Assembly (NCBI GenBank): GCA_937922435.1
Contig: CAKZVT010000040.1
Coordinates: 124,001 to 188,000 of the forward strand
DNA length: 64,000 nt
Direction: 5' to 3'
Origin: an uncultured Prevotella sp.
GTDB taxonomy: Bacteria; Bacteroidota; Bacteroidia; Bacteroidales; Bacteroidaceae
In this document: positions 52,073 to 60,074 of the stretch, piece after piece
How positions within the stretch are numbered: the stretch's first letter is position 1
How the letters are laid out: each line of letters begins with the position of its first letter
Program-made: the position numbers and the translations under genes
Notes under the pieces: model-generated
Told to the model about the DNA's origin: nothing
Database searches by the model: none
What the model saw: only the letters and a program-made list of their open reading frames with translations

Positions 52073-53761
52073 ATGGATTGGCTGATAAATTTATTTACGG
52101 CGACAGATTCCGTAGCGCATATAGCACTGCTTTATGCAAGCGTCATTGCCGTAGGTGTTTTCTTGGGTAAAATAAAAATAGGCGGCATCTCCCTTGGAGT
52201 CACGTTCGTGTTGTTCGCAGGCATCGCAGCCGGCCATATAGGCTTTACGGCAACGCCCAGCGTGCTCTCGTTCCTGCAAGAGTTCGGACTTATATTGTTC
52301 GTATTCATGATAGGTTTGCAGGTCGGCCCTGGTTTCTTCGAAAGCTTCAAACGGGGCGGAGTGACGCTAAACGCACTGTCAACAACGACAATCCTGCTGA
52401 ACATCCTCGTGATGTTCGCCTGCTACTATATCTTCTTCGACACGTCAGACCCGAAAAACCTGCCGATGATGGTCGGCACGCTATACGGAGCTGTGACCAA
52501 CACTCCAGGACTGGGTGCAGCCAACGAGGCGCTGGCTTCAGTGTTCAAGGACGGCAACGTGCCGCAAATCGCCTCTGGCTACGCCTGCGCATATCCACTG
52601 GGTGTGCTCGGAATAATCGGTGCGACAATAGCCATCCGCTATTTCTGCCACATCCGTGCGGAAAAAGAAGAGGAAAAGCTTGACGAGGAAGAGAATGAAA
52701 ACGAGGCCGTAAAGCCTCACTTCATGAGCATAGAGGTAAGCAACGGATATCTTGAAGGCAAGACGATTGCCCAAGTACACGAGTTTCTCAACCGCGACTT
52801 CGTATGCTCACGCCTGCTGCACGAAGGCCACGTGGTAACACCTATGGGGAAAACGGTATTCCACATCGGCGACAGGCTGTTCATTGTCTGCGCCGAAAAA
52901 GACGCCGAAGCCATAATAGCCTTCATCGGCCCGGAAGTGGAAGTGGACTGGAAGACGCAGGACGAACCGATGGTAAGCAAGCGCATCGTCGTAACACGCC
53001 CGTCAATCAACGGCAAAACGCTTGGGCAGATGCACTTCTCGCGCGGCTTCGGAGTAAACGTGACAAGGGTGACGCGCCACGGAATGGATTTGTTTGCACA
53101 TTCAAGCCTCTCACTCCAAGTTGGCGACCGCGTAATGGTTGTAGGCCCGGAAGGGGCTGTCAACCGTATGGCCAATGTCCTTGGCAATTCCGTGAAACGC
53201 CTTAATGCACCGAACATCGCCACAATCTTCGTCGGAATCTTCGTCGGAATACTGTTCGGCAGCATTCCTATCGCCTGCCCGGGCATACCCGTGCCAATCA
53301 AGCTCGGCATCGCCGGCGGCCCGCTTATCATCGCCATTCTGATAGGAAGGTTCGGCTACAAAGTCCACCTTGTAACCTACACAACGACCAGCGCCAACAT
53401 GATGTTGCGTGAAATTGGCCTGGTTCTCTTCTTGGCAAGCGTGGGCATAAAAGCCGGTGGAGGATTTTTGGAAACCATCGTACAAGGCGACGGACTGAAA
53501 TATGTCTATACAGGATTTTTAATTACAATCATACCTATTATTATTGTAGGCCTGATTGCCAGACTGAAATACAAGTTCAACTATTTCACCATAATGGGCA
53601 TGATAGCCGGAACATACACAGACCCGCCAGCACTGGCGTATGCAAACTCCGTATGCTCCAAGGACGCGCCGGCTGTAGGATATTCCACTGTCTACCCGTT
53701 AAGCATGTTCCTAAGGATTTTCACTGCACAAATCATCGTGCTTTTCTTCTGCGGAATATGA
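52073..53761 (+). CDS. AspT/YidE-family transporter with TrkA-C domains
   Basis: A 562-residue inner-membrane protein of the aspartate:alanine exchanger family: five to six hydrophobic helices in each half (LGVTFVLFAGIAAGHIG; GLILFVFMIGLQVGPGF; the repeat LVLFLASVGIKAGGGF in the second half), separated by a hydrophilic region (about 205-375) with two TrkA-C domains (EGKTIAQVHEF, GKTLGQMHF). Family members exchange or export amino acids and dicarboxylates, and SucE of Corynebacterium exports succinate. Between mutAB and the decarboxylase genes, succinate export is an attractive guess. A hairpin GTAGGGTTA / TAACCCTAC follows the stop. Confidence 0.85.
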   Translation: MDWLINLFTATDSVAHIALLYASVIAVGVFLGKIKIGGISLGVTFVLFAGIAAGHIGFTATPSVLSFLQEFGLILFVFMIGLQVGPGFFESFKRGGVTLNALSTTTILLNILVMFACYYIFFDTSDPKNLPMMVGTLYGAVTNTPGLGAANEALASVFKDGNVPQIASGYACAYPLGVLGIIGATIAIRYFCHIRAEKEEEKLDEEENENEAVKPHFMSIEVSNGYLEGKTIAQVHEFLNRDFVCSRLLHEGHVVTPMGKTVFHIGDRLFIVCAEKDAEAIIAFIGPEVEVDWKTQDEPMVSKRIVVTRPSINGKTLGQMHFSRGFGVNVTRVTRHGMDLFAHSSLSLQVGDRVMVVGPEGAVNRMANVLGNSVKRLNAPNIATIFVGIFVGILFGSIPIACPGIPVPIKLGIAGGPLIIAILIGRFGYKVHLVTYTTTSANMMLREIGLVLFLASVGIKAGGGFLETIVQGDGLKYVYTGFLITIIPIIIVGLIARLKYKFNYFTIMGMIAGTYTDPPALAYANSVCSKDAPAVGYSTVYPLSMFLRIFTAQIIVLFFCGI

Positions 53762-53900
53762 TGAATATTGAAACACCGATGTAGGGTTACAGGCCGAAAA
53801 ACAAGGTCTGATAACCCTACAAAACAACAAATGGACATATTCCCCATCACGACAACCATCTAACCATATAACCTTAAAAACCTTAAAAAAGCATCAAGAC

Positions 53901-54866
53901 ATGAAGAAAACCGTTTTTCTGCTTTGCGCCTTGCTGGCAGGCACGGTCTCGATGTTCGGCCAAGGGGCAAGAAACATCAAGATAAACGAAGTGCTTACCA
54001 ACAACAAGGCCAACCTACAAGACGAATACGGGAACCGGGGCGCATGGGTAGAACTTGCCAATACCGCCTTCTCCACGTATGACGTGCGCGGCATGTACAT
54101 AACGACTGACCGCCGCGTGCTCGACAAAAGCCTCTCTGTACCTCAACGTACAGCGATGATGAGCTGCATTCCCAACGGCGACAGCCGCACATCCATGTCG
54201 GCACGCGAGCACATCGTGTTCTTCCTTAACGGCAACCAAGCACAAGGAACATTGCATCTCTCTGCAAAAGCGGAAAAGGACAAACCTCTTTGGATAGCCT
54301 TGTATGACGGTAACGGAATTGACCTTATCGACTCCGTGTCCGTCCCAGCTCTTGCCGCCGACCAGTCTTTCGCGAGAATTAAAGATGGGGCTACCACATG
54401 GGAAGTGAAAAGTCCCGACTGCGTTACGCCTGGAATAGAGAACTACGTGCAAATGAGCGAGACGAAAATAGCGAAAATCAAGCGCGACGACCCATACGGA
54501 TTAGGCATAACCGTGCTGTCTATGGGCATCGTCTTCTTCTGTCTCGCGCTGCTTTACGTGTTCTTCCGCGTACTCGGACTGTTCATGTCGCATAAGCAAG
54601 CGCTGAAAAAGGCCGGGAAAATACAGCCTATCAAGGCTGCCGTAAAGACTGGGGAGAAACTTGCAGAAACAGGACACAAGACTAAAGTGATACTGAAAGA
54701 CGGACTGCAAACAGGCGGTATAGACAAGGAAATATACATCGCCGTCATTGCAATGGCTCTAAAACAGTATGAAGACGACGTGCACGACATCGAAAGCAAC
54801 GTCATAACCATAAAACCGCACCACACAAACTGGAACATATATCCTGAAGAGACAATCATCCCATAA
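53901..54866 (+). CDS. Decarboxylase gamma subunit (OadG-like) fused to a lamin-tail domain
   Basis: A 321-residue protein. Signal peptide about 1-21; residues about 23-130 resemble a lamin-tail domain (NIKINEVLTNNKANLQDEYG, then WVELAN and TDRRVLDKSL). One membrane helix lies at about 200-228 (LGITVLSMGIVFFCLALLYVFF). The C-terminal cytoplasmic part ends in a segment common to OadG chains of this order (EIYIAVIAMALKQYEDDVHD). OadG anchors and assembles the sodium-pumping decarboxylase. The extra periplasmic domain is seen in Bacteroidetes relatives. Followed by the biotin carrier gene (57-base gap). Confidence 0.8.
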   Translation: MKKTVFLLCALLAGTVSMFGQGARNIKINEVLTNNKANLQDEYGNRGAWVELANTAFSTYDVRGMYITTDRRVLDKSLSVPQRTAMMSCIPNGDSRTSMSAREHIVFFLNGNQAQGTLHLSAKAEKDKPLWIALYDGNGIDLIDSVSVPALAADQSFARIKDGATTWEVKSPDCVTPGIENYVQMSETKIAKIKRDDPYGLGITVLSMGIVFFCLALLYVFFRVLGLFMSHKQALKKAGKIQPIKAAVKTGEKLAETGHKTKVILKDGLQTGGIDKEIYIAVIAMALKQYEDDVHDIESNVITIKPHHTNWNIYPEETIIP

Positions 54867-54923
54867 ACGATTGCAAACAAATAAAAAACAATACTTTACA
54901 ACCCAAACATAAAGCAAAATAAA

Positions 54924-55367
54924 ATGAACAAGTATCAATATAAAGTACAGGGCGTAGACTATGACGTGGAAATAGTCAACGTTGAAGGCAACATTGCACA
55001 AGTAAACGTAAACGGAATATCTTTCGAAGTGGAGCTGAAACAGCCCATCAACCCTGCTACAATGCCTCATAAGCCAGTGGTAACACCGCCTCAACCTACT
55101 ACAACCACTCCTGTCAACCAGCCTGAAAAGCCAACAGCAAAAGTGCCGACAGGAGGGACAAAAGTTACGGCTCCGCTGCCTGGAACCATCACCGAAGTAA
55201 AGGTGAAAGTCGGCGACACCGTAAAAGACGGCGACACAGTAATCGTGCTTGAGGCCATGAAGATGCAAAACAACATCGAAGCTGAATGCAACGGCACGGT
55301 AACAGCCGTACTTGTAAACAAAGGCGACACCGTAATGGAAGGCGACGCACTGATAACAATCGGGTAA
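54924..55367 (+). CDS. Biotin carboxyl carrier subunit of the Na+-translocating decarboxylase
   Basis: A 147-residue biotin carrier: a 45-residue N-terminal part, a Pro/Thr-rich flexible linker (about 50-75) and a biotinyl domain with the site EAMKM, lysine 113. It moves the carboxyl group between the (absent here) carboxyltransferase subunit and the membrane beta subunit. It lies between the gamma and beta genes, the usual order. A hairpin with tandem arms separates it from the beta subunit gene. Confidence 0.9.
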   Translation: MNKYQYKVQGVDYDVEIVNVEGNIAQVNVNGISFEVELKQPINPATMPHKPVVTPPQPTTTTPVNQPEKPTAKVPTGGTKVTAPLPGTITEVKVKVGDTVKDGDTVIVLEAMKMQNNIEAECNGTVTAVLVNKGDTVMEGDALITIG

Positions 55368-55372
55368 AAAAC

Positions 55373-55446
55373 AGTTGACAAGCAGACAAGAAACAAGCAA
55401 ACAAGTAAAACAACCTTGTCTGCTCGTCACTGACGACTTGTCAACT
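55373..55446. repeat. Hairpin with tandem ACAAGCA-type arms between biotin carrier and beta subunit
   Basis: AGTTGACAAG..CAGACAAG (55373-55390) pairs with CTTGTCTG (55415-55422) and CTTGTCAACT (55437-55446). The loop side continues as ACAAG repeats every seven to eight bases. It lies between two genes of the same operon, so it may set the ratio of their products. Confidence 0.6.
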
Positions 55447-55460
55447 AAAAAAGAAAGACC

Positions 55461-56618
55461 ATGGGATTTACAGATTTCATTTCAAGCAACTTCAACGAGT
55501 TCCTGACATACACAGGCTTCGCCAACGCTGAGACGGGCAACATCATCATGATAATTGCCGGAGCGTTCTTCATCTGGCTGGCCATAAAGAAAGACTTTGA
55601 GCCGCTGCTGCTCGTACCTATCGGACTGGGCATCATACTCGGCAACATACCGTTCCGCGCCGACGCGGGACTTGAAATCGGACTATACGAAGACAACTCC
55701 GTGCTCAACATCTTCTACCAAGGCGTGCGCCAAGGGTGGTATCCGCCGCTGGTATTCCTCGGAATAGGCGCAATGACCGACTTCTCCGCACTCATAAGCA
55801 ACCCGAAACTCATCCTGATAGGAGCCGCGGCACAGTTCGGCATCTTCGGAGCATACATGATTGCGCTGGCACTTGGTTTTGAACCGAACCAAGCGGCAGG
55901 CATTGCCATAATCGGTGGAGCCGACGGACCTACGGCTATCTTCCTATCGTCAAAGCTAAGCCCCAACCTTATGGGAGCCATAGCCGTATGCGCTTACTCC
56001 TACATGGCACTCGTGCCAATCATCCAGCCGCCGCTCATGCGCCTGCTCACCACCAAGAAGGAGCGCCTTATCCGCATGAAACCGGCACGCCAGGTGAGCC
56101 AGACAGAGCGCATACTCTTCCCCATCATCGGATTGCTATTGACAACATTCATCGTGCCTTCGGGCCTTCCGCTGCTCGGCATGCTGTTCTTCGGCAACCT
56201 GTTGAAGGAGTCAGGCAAGACAACACGCCTCGCCAAGACGGCAGGAAGCGCGCTCAACGACATCATCGTGATGCTACTCGGCCTTACTGTAGGCTGCTCG
56301 ACGCAAGCCAGCGAATTCCTTACGCTGAAGACAATATACATTTTCTTCCTCGGCTTCATGGCATTCGCCATAGCAACAGCTTCAGGCGTGCTTTTCGTAA
56401 AGTTCATGAACCTGTTTTTGCCGAAGTCGAAAAAGCTCAACCCGCTTATCGGCAACGCAGGCGTTAGCGCTGTACCAATGAGCGCCCGAATATCCAACAA
56501 CCTCGGCCTTGAATACGACCGCCACAACTTCCTGTTGATGCACGCCATGGGACCAAACGTCGCCGGCGTCATAGGCTCGGCCGTAGCAGCCGGAGCTTTG
56601 CTCGGATTCATGTCTTAA
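55461..56618 (+). CDS. Sodium ion-translocating decarboxylase beta subunit
   Basis: A 385-residue integral membrane protein (about nine to eleven helices) of the OadB/MmdB family. The functional motif GGADGPTAIFLSSKL, with the sodium-site Asp, is present, together with the conserved start GFTDFISSN and GNIPFRADAGLEIGLY. It couples decarboxylation of carboxybiotin to export of Na+. With the mutase genes nearby the substrate is most likely methylmalonyl-CoA (giving propionyl-CoA); oxaloacetate is the alternative. The alpha subunit lies outside the window. Confidence 0.92.
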   Translation: MGFTDFISSNFNEFLTYTGFANAETGNIIMIIAGAFFIWLAIKKDFEPLLLVPIGLGIILGNIPFRADAGLEIGLYEDNSVLNIFYQGVRQGWYPPLVFLGIGAMTDFSALISNPKLILIGAAAQFGIFGAYMIALALGFEPNQAAGIAIIGGADGPTAIFLSSKLSPNLMGAIAVCAYSYMALVPIIQPPLMRLLTTKKERLIRMKPARQVSQTERILFPIIGLLLTTFIVPSGLPLLGMLFFGNLLKESGKTTRLAKTAGSALNDIIVMLLGLTVGCSTQASEFLTLKTIYIFFLGFMAFAIATASGVLFVKFMNLFLPKSKKLNPLIGNAGVSAVPMSARISNNLGLEYDRHNFLLMHAMGPNVAGVIGSAVAAGALLGFMS

Positions 56619-56626
56619 AAAATTAT

Positions 56627-56709
56627 GAATTAAGAGTTAAGAATTAAGAAAACCACCATTGCCAATGTTTTTGGAAGAGCATATTTTCTTAATTCTTAAC
56701 TCTTAATTC
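56627..56709. repeat. 26-base perfect AT-rich inverted repeat after the beta subunit
   Basis: Arms at 56627-56652 and 56684-56709, built of AATTAAG / AGTTAAG heptamers, around a 31-base loop. It lies between the decarboxylase operon and a regulator gene in the same direction, and may act as a terminator or processing signal. Confidence 0.7.
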
Positions 56710-56726
56710 TTCACTTCCCCACCTCC

Positions 56727-57314
56727 ATGTTCCCTAAAATAGCCATCATACATCCCGATACTCTCGCGGCAATAGGACTAAAGCACATGCTGCAAGAAGT
56801 AATGCCGACGATTGACATCGACACATTCCGCAGCGTAAAAGAAATCCCGGCGGAGTACGCCGACAGCTACATACACTACTTTGCAGCTACCGGGGCGGTG
56901 GTAGACGACATTCATTTTTTCACCGACAGGCAACGCAAGACCATAATACTAAGTACCTCGTCAACGCCATCACAACCCATATCTGGCTTCCACAGCCTAT
57001 GCACGTCTGTCCCTGAGAAGCAACTAATAAAGTCACTGCTTGCCTTAGAACAGCATGCACACGCGTCAGGACGTAACTTGCCCCCTATGGAAGACACCAA
57101 CAGCGGCAGACCTTTATCAGCAAGGGAGATAGAAGTTATGAGCCTGATAGTAAAAGGACTTATAAACAAAGAGATTGCAGACCGTCTCAACATATCGCTG
57201 GCTACGGTCGTTACACACCGCCGCAACATAATGGAAAAGCTAGGACTGAAGAGCGTTTCCGCACTTACAATCTATGCCGTCACACGCGGCTACGTCAGCA
57301 TAGACGAAATCTGA
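56727..57314 (+). CDS. LuxR-type response regulator with a degenerate receiver
   Basis: A 195-residue regulator. The N-terminal part (1-105) has the size and start of a receiver domain (KIAIIHPDTLAAIGLKHML), but the strand that normally carries the phosphorylated Asp reads YIHYFAATG, without an acid. The C-terminal LuxR/NarL helix-turn-helix is intact (LSAREIEVMSLIVKGLINKEIADRLNIS, then VVTHRRNIMEKLGL). It probably works without phosphorylation. It lies 108 bases after the decarboxylase beta gene, separated by a hairpin; regulating that operon is possible but unproven. Confidence 0.85.
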   Translation: MFPKIAIIHPDTLAAIGLKHMLQEVMPTIDIDTFRSVKEIPAEYADSYIHYFAATGAVVDDIHFFTDRQRKTIILSTSSTPSQPISGFHSLCTSVPEKQLIKSLLALEQHAHASGRNLPPMEDTNSGRPLSAREIEVMSLIVKGLINKEIADRLNISLATVVTHRRNIMEKLGLKSVSALTIYAVTRGYVSIDEI

Positions 57315-57401
57315 TTGCCACGCAAAACACTTATAAGCAGGCCGCATGCAACACTTTGTTTACCGGATGTAGATAAAGTGTTTTCCGAAAAGCCATGTTT
57401 C

Positions 57402-57475
57402 ATGCCATAAAAGGAGGCATCTTGCAACGCAAAAGGCCACCTTTCAAAGAGTAAAAGGCAGCCTTTTGACAACAT
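57402..57475. repeat. 22-bp-phased intergenic repeat array (copy f)
   Basis: Units gccataaaaggaggcatcttg, gcaaaaggccacctttcaa and gtaaaaggcagccttttga at about 57403, 57428 and 57451 (spacing 23-25), more decayed than the other copies. It lies between the convergent regulator and the gene ending at 57568. Confidence 0.65.
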
Positions 57476-57567
57476 GCTGGTTTCAATGCAACTTCCAGTT
57501 GCATACATCACATACCTGTATCGTCATTATTGCTTGCAGGCAACAACCTGTCTAACAAGCAAGAATA

Positions 57568-58005
57568 CTATTTCAATAAATCGTCAAGGAACTTGTCAAG
57601 GTCCTCGTCCAATCCCTTCATAAGGTCGCCACCGATGATTTTTATGTCGCTGTCGACAAGGTACAACTCGCACAAATGCTCCCGGTCATCATTCTCAAGG
57701 ACAAAACTGTATGGCTTCAGTATGCACAAATTGTCAGCAACATCCTGCAAATTAGTTAGCACATCCCTTATAACACTGGCGACATTGTCATAAAAATCAG
57801 ACTCCGAACTGTTTATCCAATCATCCATAACACAACGGGTTATCTCGTTGTCATTGTCGTCGAACGCCATAAGTTCTCCCGTCTCTTGAGACAAACTCAA
57901 GTGTATGTCCGTCATTATCGTAGGTTCTTCCACCAATGGGAACTTCTGCGCTATCTTCCTTATAAAACGCTCCAACTGCGCAAGGGTTGCATCACTCACT
58001 TTCAT
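57568..58005 (-). CDS. Hypothetical acidic protein
   Basis: A 145-residue soluble acidic protein from the ATG at 58003-58005 (MKVSDATLAQLERFIRKIAQKF). The longer frame to 58053 runs into the neighbouring gene and is not used. There is a beta-rich middle (TIMTDIHLSLSQETGELMAFDDNDNE) and a strongly acidic C-terminal helix (DEDLDKFLDDLL). I do not recognise a specific family. It follows the GHL10 gene by 10 bases on the same strand, so probably one transcript. Confidence 0.7.
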   Translation of the reverse strand: MKVSDATLAQLERFIRKIAQKFPLVEEPTIMTDIHLSLSQETGELMAFDDNDNEITRCVMDDWINSSESDFYDNVASVIRDVLTNLQDVADNLCILKPYSFVLENDDREHLCELYLVDSDIKIIGGDLMKGLDEDLDKFLDDLLK

Positions 58006-58015
58006 GGCCTGATAT

Positions 58016-59539
58016 TTAATATTTAATTGACTTCTTCTTTGGTTTACTCTCATTGCTCATCCGGTCCAACGAAGTTACCGCATACTTGACCTTCTCGCCC
58101 GGACGGATTTCAGATGCAGGTATCTCGTAAAACTCATCAGTAGTCACGGCTACTATCTTTGACGGGTCGGCAATGTCTGTGCGGTCGCCTTTTTCAAATC
58201 TATACACCACATATTTTACCGCCTCATTCTTCCAGCCTTTTCCATTAGGAGCTTTCCAAAACAGCACAGGCTTTCCGTCCATGTCTATGAATTTCATTTT
58301 CTTTACCTTCTTAGGGGCTTTCCCGTCAATGTAAGGCATTGTAGGCACAAGCGCAGGATGCTTCCAATAAACCTTCTCCAGCAACGAGCCATAATTGCCG
58401 ACATTGTCTACCACAGCCTTTGCGTACCACAATACCGTACCATTTACATTCCCCATCTCACCGTGAAGTTTGCGTTTTGCCGGCAACTGGTTGATGTTGG
58501 GATTGCTCAAATCAGAGTGTTTAGCTGTTCTCTCCACATCCTCACCGATGTAAAGATGACGCTTTCCGGCATACTTGTTCCACCATTTGATTAAAGTAGC
58601 ATAGTCAGCTGCCTTATGGCCTATCTCCCAATACAATTGAGGTACACAATAGTCTACCCAACCGTTATTCACCCACATGAGCACATCTGCATACAAGTCA
58701 TCATAGTTTTGAAGGCCGTTGGTATTGCTACCTATAGCTGGAGCCGACTTCTTATTACGGTAAATGCCAAACGGAGACACGCCAAACTTAACCCACGGCT
58801 TAATGCCGTGTATGGTCTCATAAAGCTGCTTCATAAACAGGTTGACGTTATAACGGCGCCAGTCGCCAATGTCTTTTATTCCATTATTATAAGCGGCGAA
58901 CTCGCGGCCGTCAGGAATAGACTGCCCTACAGCAGGGTACGGATAGAAATAATCGTCGATATGCAGGCCGTCTATATCATAACGCTCAACAATGTCTGCC
59001 ACCACCTTACATATATAGTCACGGTTTTCAGGAAGCCCCGGGTTCAATATCAATTGGCCATCATATGCAAAAACGGTTTCAGGATGCTTTATCGCCACAT
59101 GGTTTTTCGCAAGTTCCCTCGTGGTCTTAGTCTTCGCCCTGTACGGGTTTATCCAAGCATGTATCTCCATCCCACGCTTATGGCACTGCTCCACCATCCA
59201 TGCCAGCGGGTCCCAATACGGCGACGGAGCCTGCCCCTGCCGCCCTGTCAGGAAACGGCTCCACGGCTCGAACCTGCTTTCATACAAGGCGTCACACTCT
59301 GGCCTAACCTGGAATATTATAGCATTGACACCGCAGGCCTTAAGCCTATCGAGCTGATACACGAGCGTTTCCTGCATCTGACGGGTTGCCATGCCCAAGA
59401 ATTGTCCATTGACACACTGTATCCAAGCCCCCCTGAATTCACGCTTAGGAGAATTGGCGGAACGCCCTTGCATCACACACAAAAGGAACATGCAAACCGC
59501 AAAAAGCAATCTTGACTGACGGTAGATATATGTTTTCAT
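58016..59539 (-). CDS. GHL10-family glycoside hydrolase-like protein (second copy)
   Basis: A 507-residue exported protein from the ATG at 59537-59539 (MKTYIYRQSRLLFAV; signal peptide to about residue 28). TIM-barrel motifs: FRGAWIQCVN, VNAIIFQVRPECDALY, MVEQCHKRGMEIHAWINPYR, GLHIDDYFYPYP and DYCVPQLYWE. After the barrel a fibronectin-like tail follows (ASEIRPGEKVKYAVTSLDRMS). It shares the layout of the GHL10 protein at 12067-13743, but with only moderate identity, so an old duplication. Substrate unknown. Confidence 0.88.
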   Translation of the reverse strand: MKTYIYRQSRLLFAVCMFLLCVMQGRSANSPKREFRGAWIQCVNGQFLGMATRQMQETLVYQLDRLKACGVNAIIFQVRPECDALYESRFEPWSRFLTGRQGQAPSPYWDPLAWMVEQCHKRGMEIHAWINPYRAKTKTTRELAKNHVAIKHPETVFAYDGQLILNPGLPENRDYICKVVADIVERYDIDGLHIDDYFYPYPAVGQSIPDGREFAAYNNGIKDIGDWRRYNVNLFMKQLYETIHGIKPWVKFGVSPFGIYRNKKSAPAIGSNTNGLQNYDDLYADVLMWVNNGWVDYCVPQLYWEIGHKAADYATLIKWWNKYAGKRHLYIGEDVERTAKHSDLSNPNINQLPAKRKLHGEMGNVNGTVLWYAKAVVDNVGNYGSLLEKVYWKHPALVPTMPYIDGKAPKKVKKMKFIDMDGKPVLFWKAPNGKGWKNEAVKYVVYRFEKGDRTDIADPSKIVAVTTDEFYEIPASEIRPGEKVKYAVTSLDRMSNESKPKKKSIKY

Positions 59540-59726
59540 ACCCCAAAAATACAATGTTTTATCCATTAAAACAAATATATATTAATAAAAAGTGAAAATA
59601 AGCCTTTCATCTACTAAAAAATCACCTCACATTTAATAAGATTTCAGCAGATATTGATTAATAAACGTTAAAATAGAAAACTGTGCAGGCACACACTGAA
59701 TTTGTAAAAATAAATCTTTATTATTA

Positions 59727-59758
59727 TTTGGTTAATAAAAAAAAAGTCCATATATTTG
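59727..59758 (+). promoter_or_regulatory. Strong promoter without a gene downstream
   Basis: TTTG 59727-59730, exactly 20 bases, TATATTTG 59751-59758. Full match to the Bacteroidetes consensus. No coding frame follows; about 70 bases downstream is a hairpin with a U run. Confidence 0.7.
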
Positions 59759-59764
59759 CAATCG

Positions 59765-59857
59765 TTATCCTGAAAACAATCTTTTTACCTTAAAAAACTA
59801 ATACCTATTGAAGATATAGAGCGGTTGCCTGTGAAGGCCCACCGCTTTATTTTTTTG
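59765..59857 (+). ncRNA. Candidate small RNA with its own promoter and terminator
   Basis: Transcription from the promoter at 59727-59758 would start near 59765. It would end after the hairpin AGCGGT / ACCGCT (about 59819-59844), which is followed by TTTATTTTTTTG. That gives a transcript of about 90 bases. No ATG-led frame is seen in it. The next gene on plus is far away and the neighbouring genes are on minus. The remainder of the 535-base gap 59540-60074 contains a repeat copy at 59988-60045 and otherwise AT-rich sequence without features. Confidence 0.5.
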
Positions 59858-59987
59858 TATAAACTTACAATCAGGACAGCATTATGAAAACGAATTCAAA
59901 AACACAATGCCAAGCACATAGAACAACACATTTACAAAGCCTCCTCGCCGCATTGTTTCCCAAAAGCCATATATCAGCCCACAAAAC

Positions 59988-60045
59988 ATGGCATATCGCA
60001 ATGCAAAATGCGGCCAATTGAAGAACAAAAGGCCGCATATCACAT
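59988..60045. repeat. 22-bp-phased intergenic repeat (copy g, short)
   Basis: Two units, gcaaaatgcggccaattgaag and gaacaaaaggccgcatatca, starting at about 60003 and 60023. This is the most reduced copy. It lies between the GHL10 promoter side and the end of the DUF5687 gene. Confidence 0.55.
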
Positions 60046-60074
60046 ATAAACAAAATTCCTAATAACCCGGGAGT

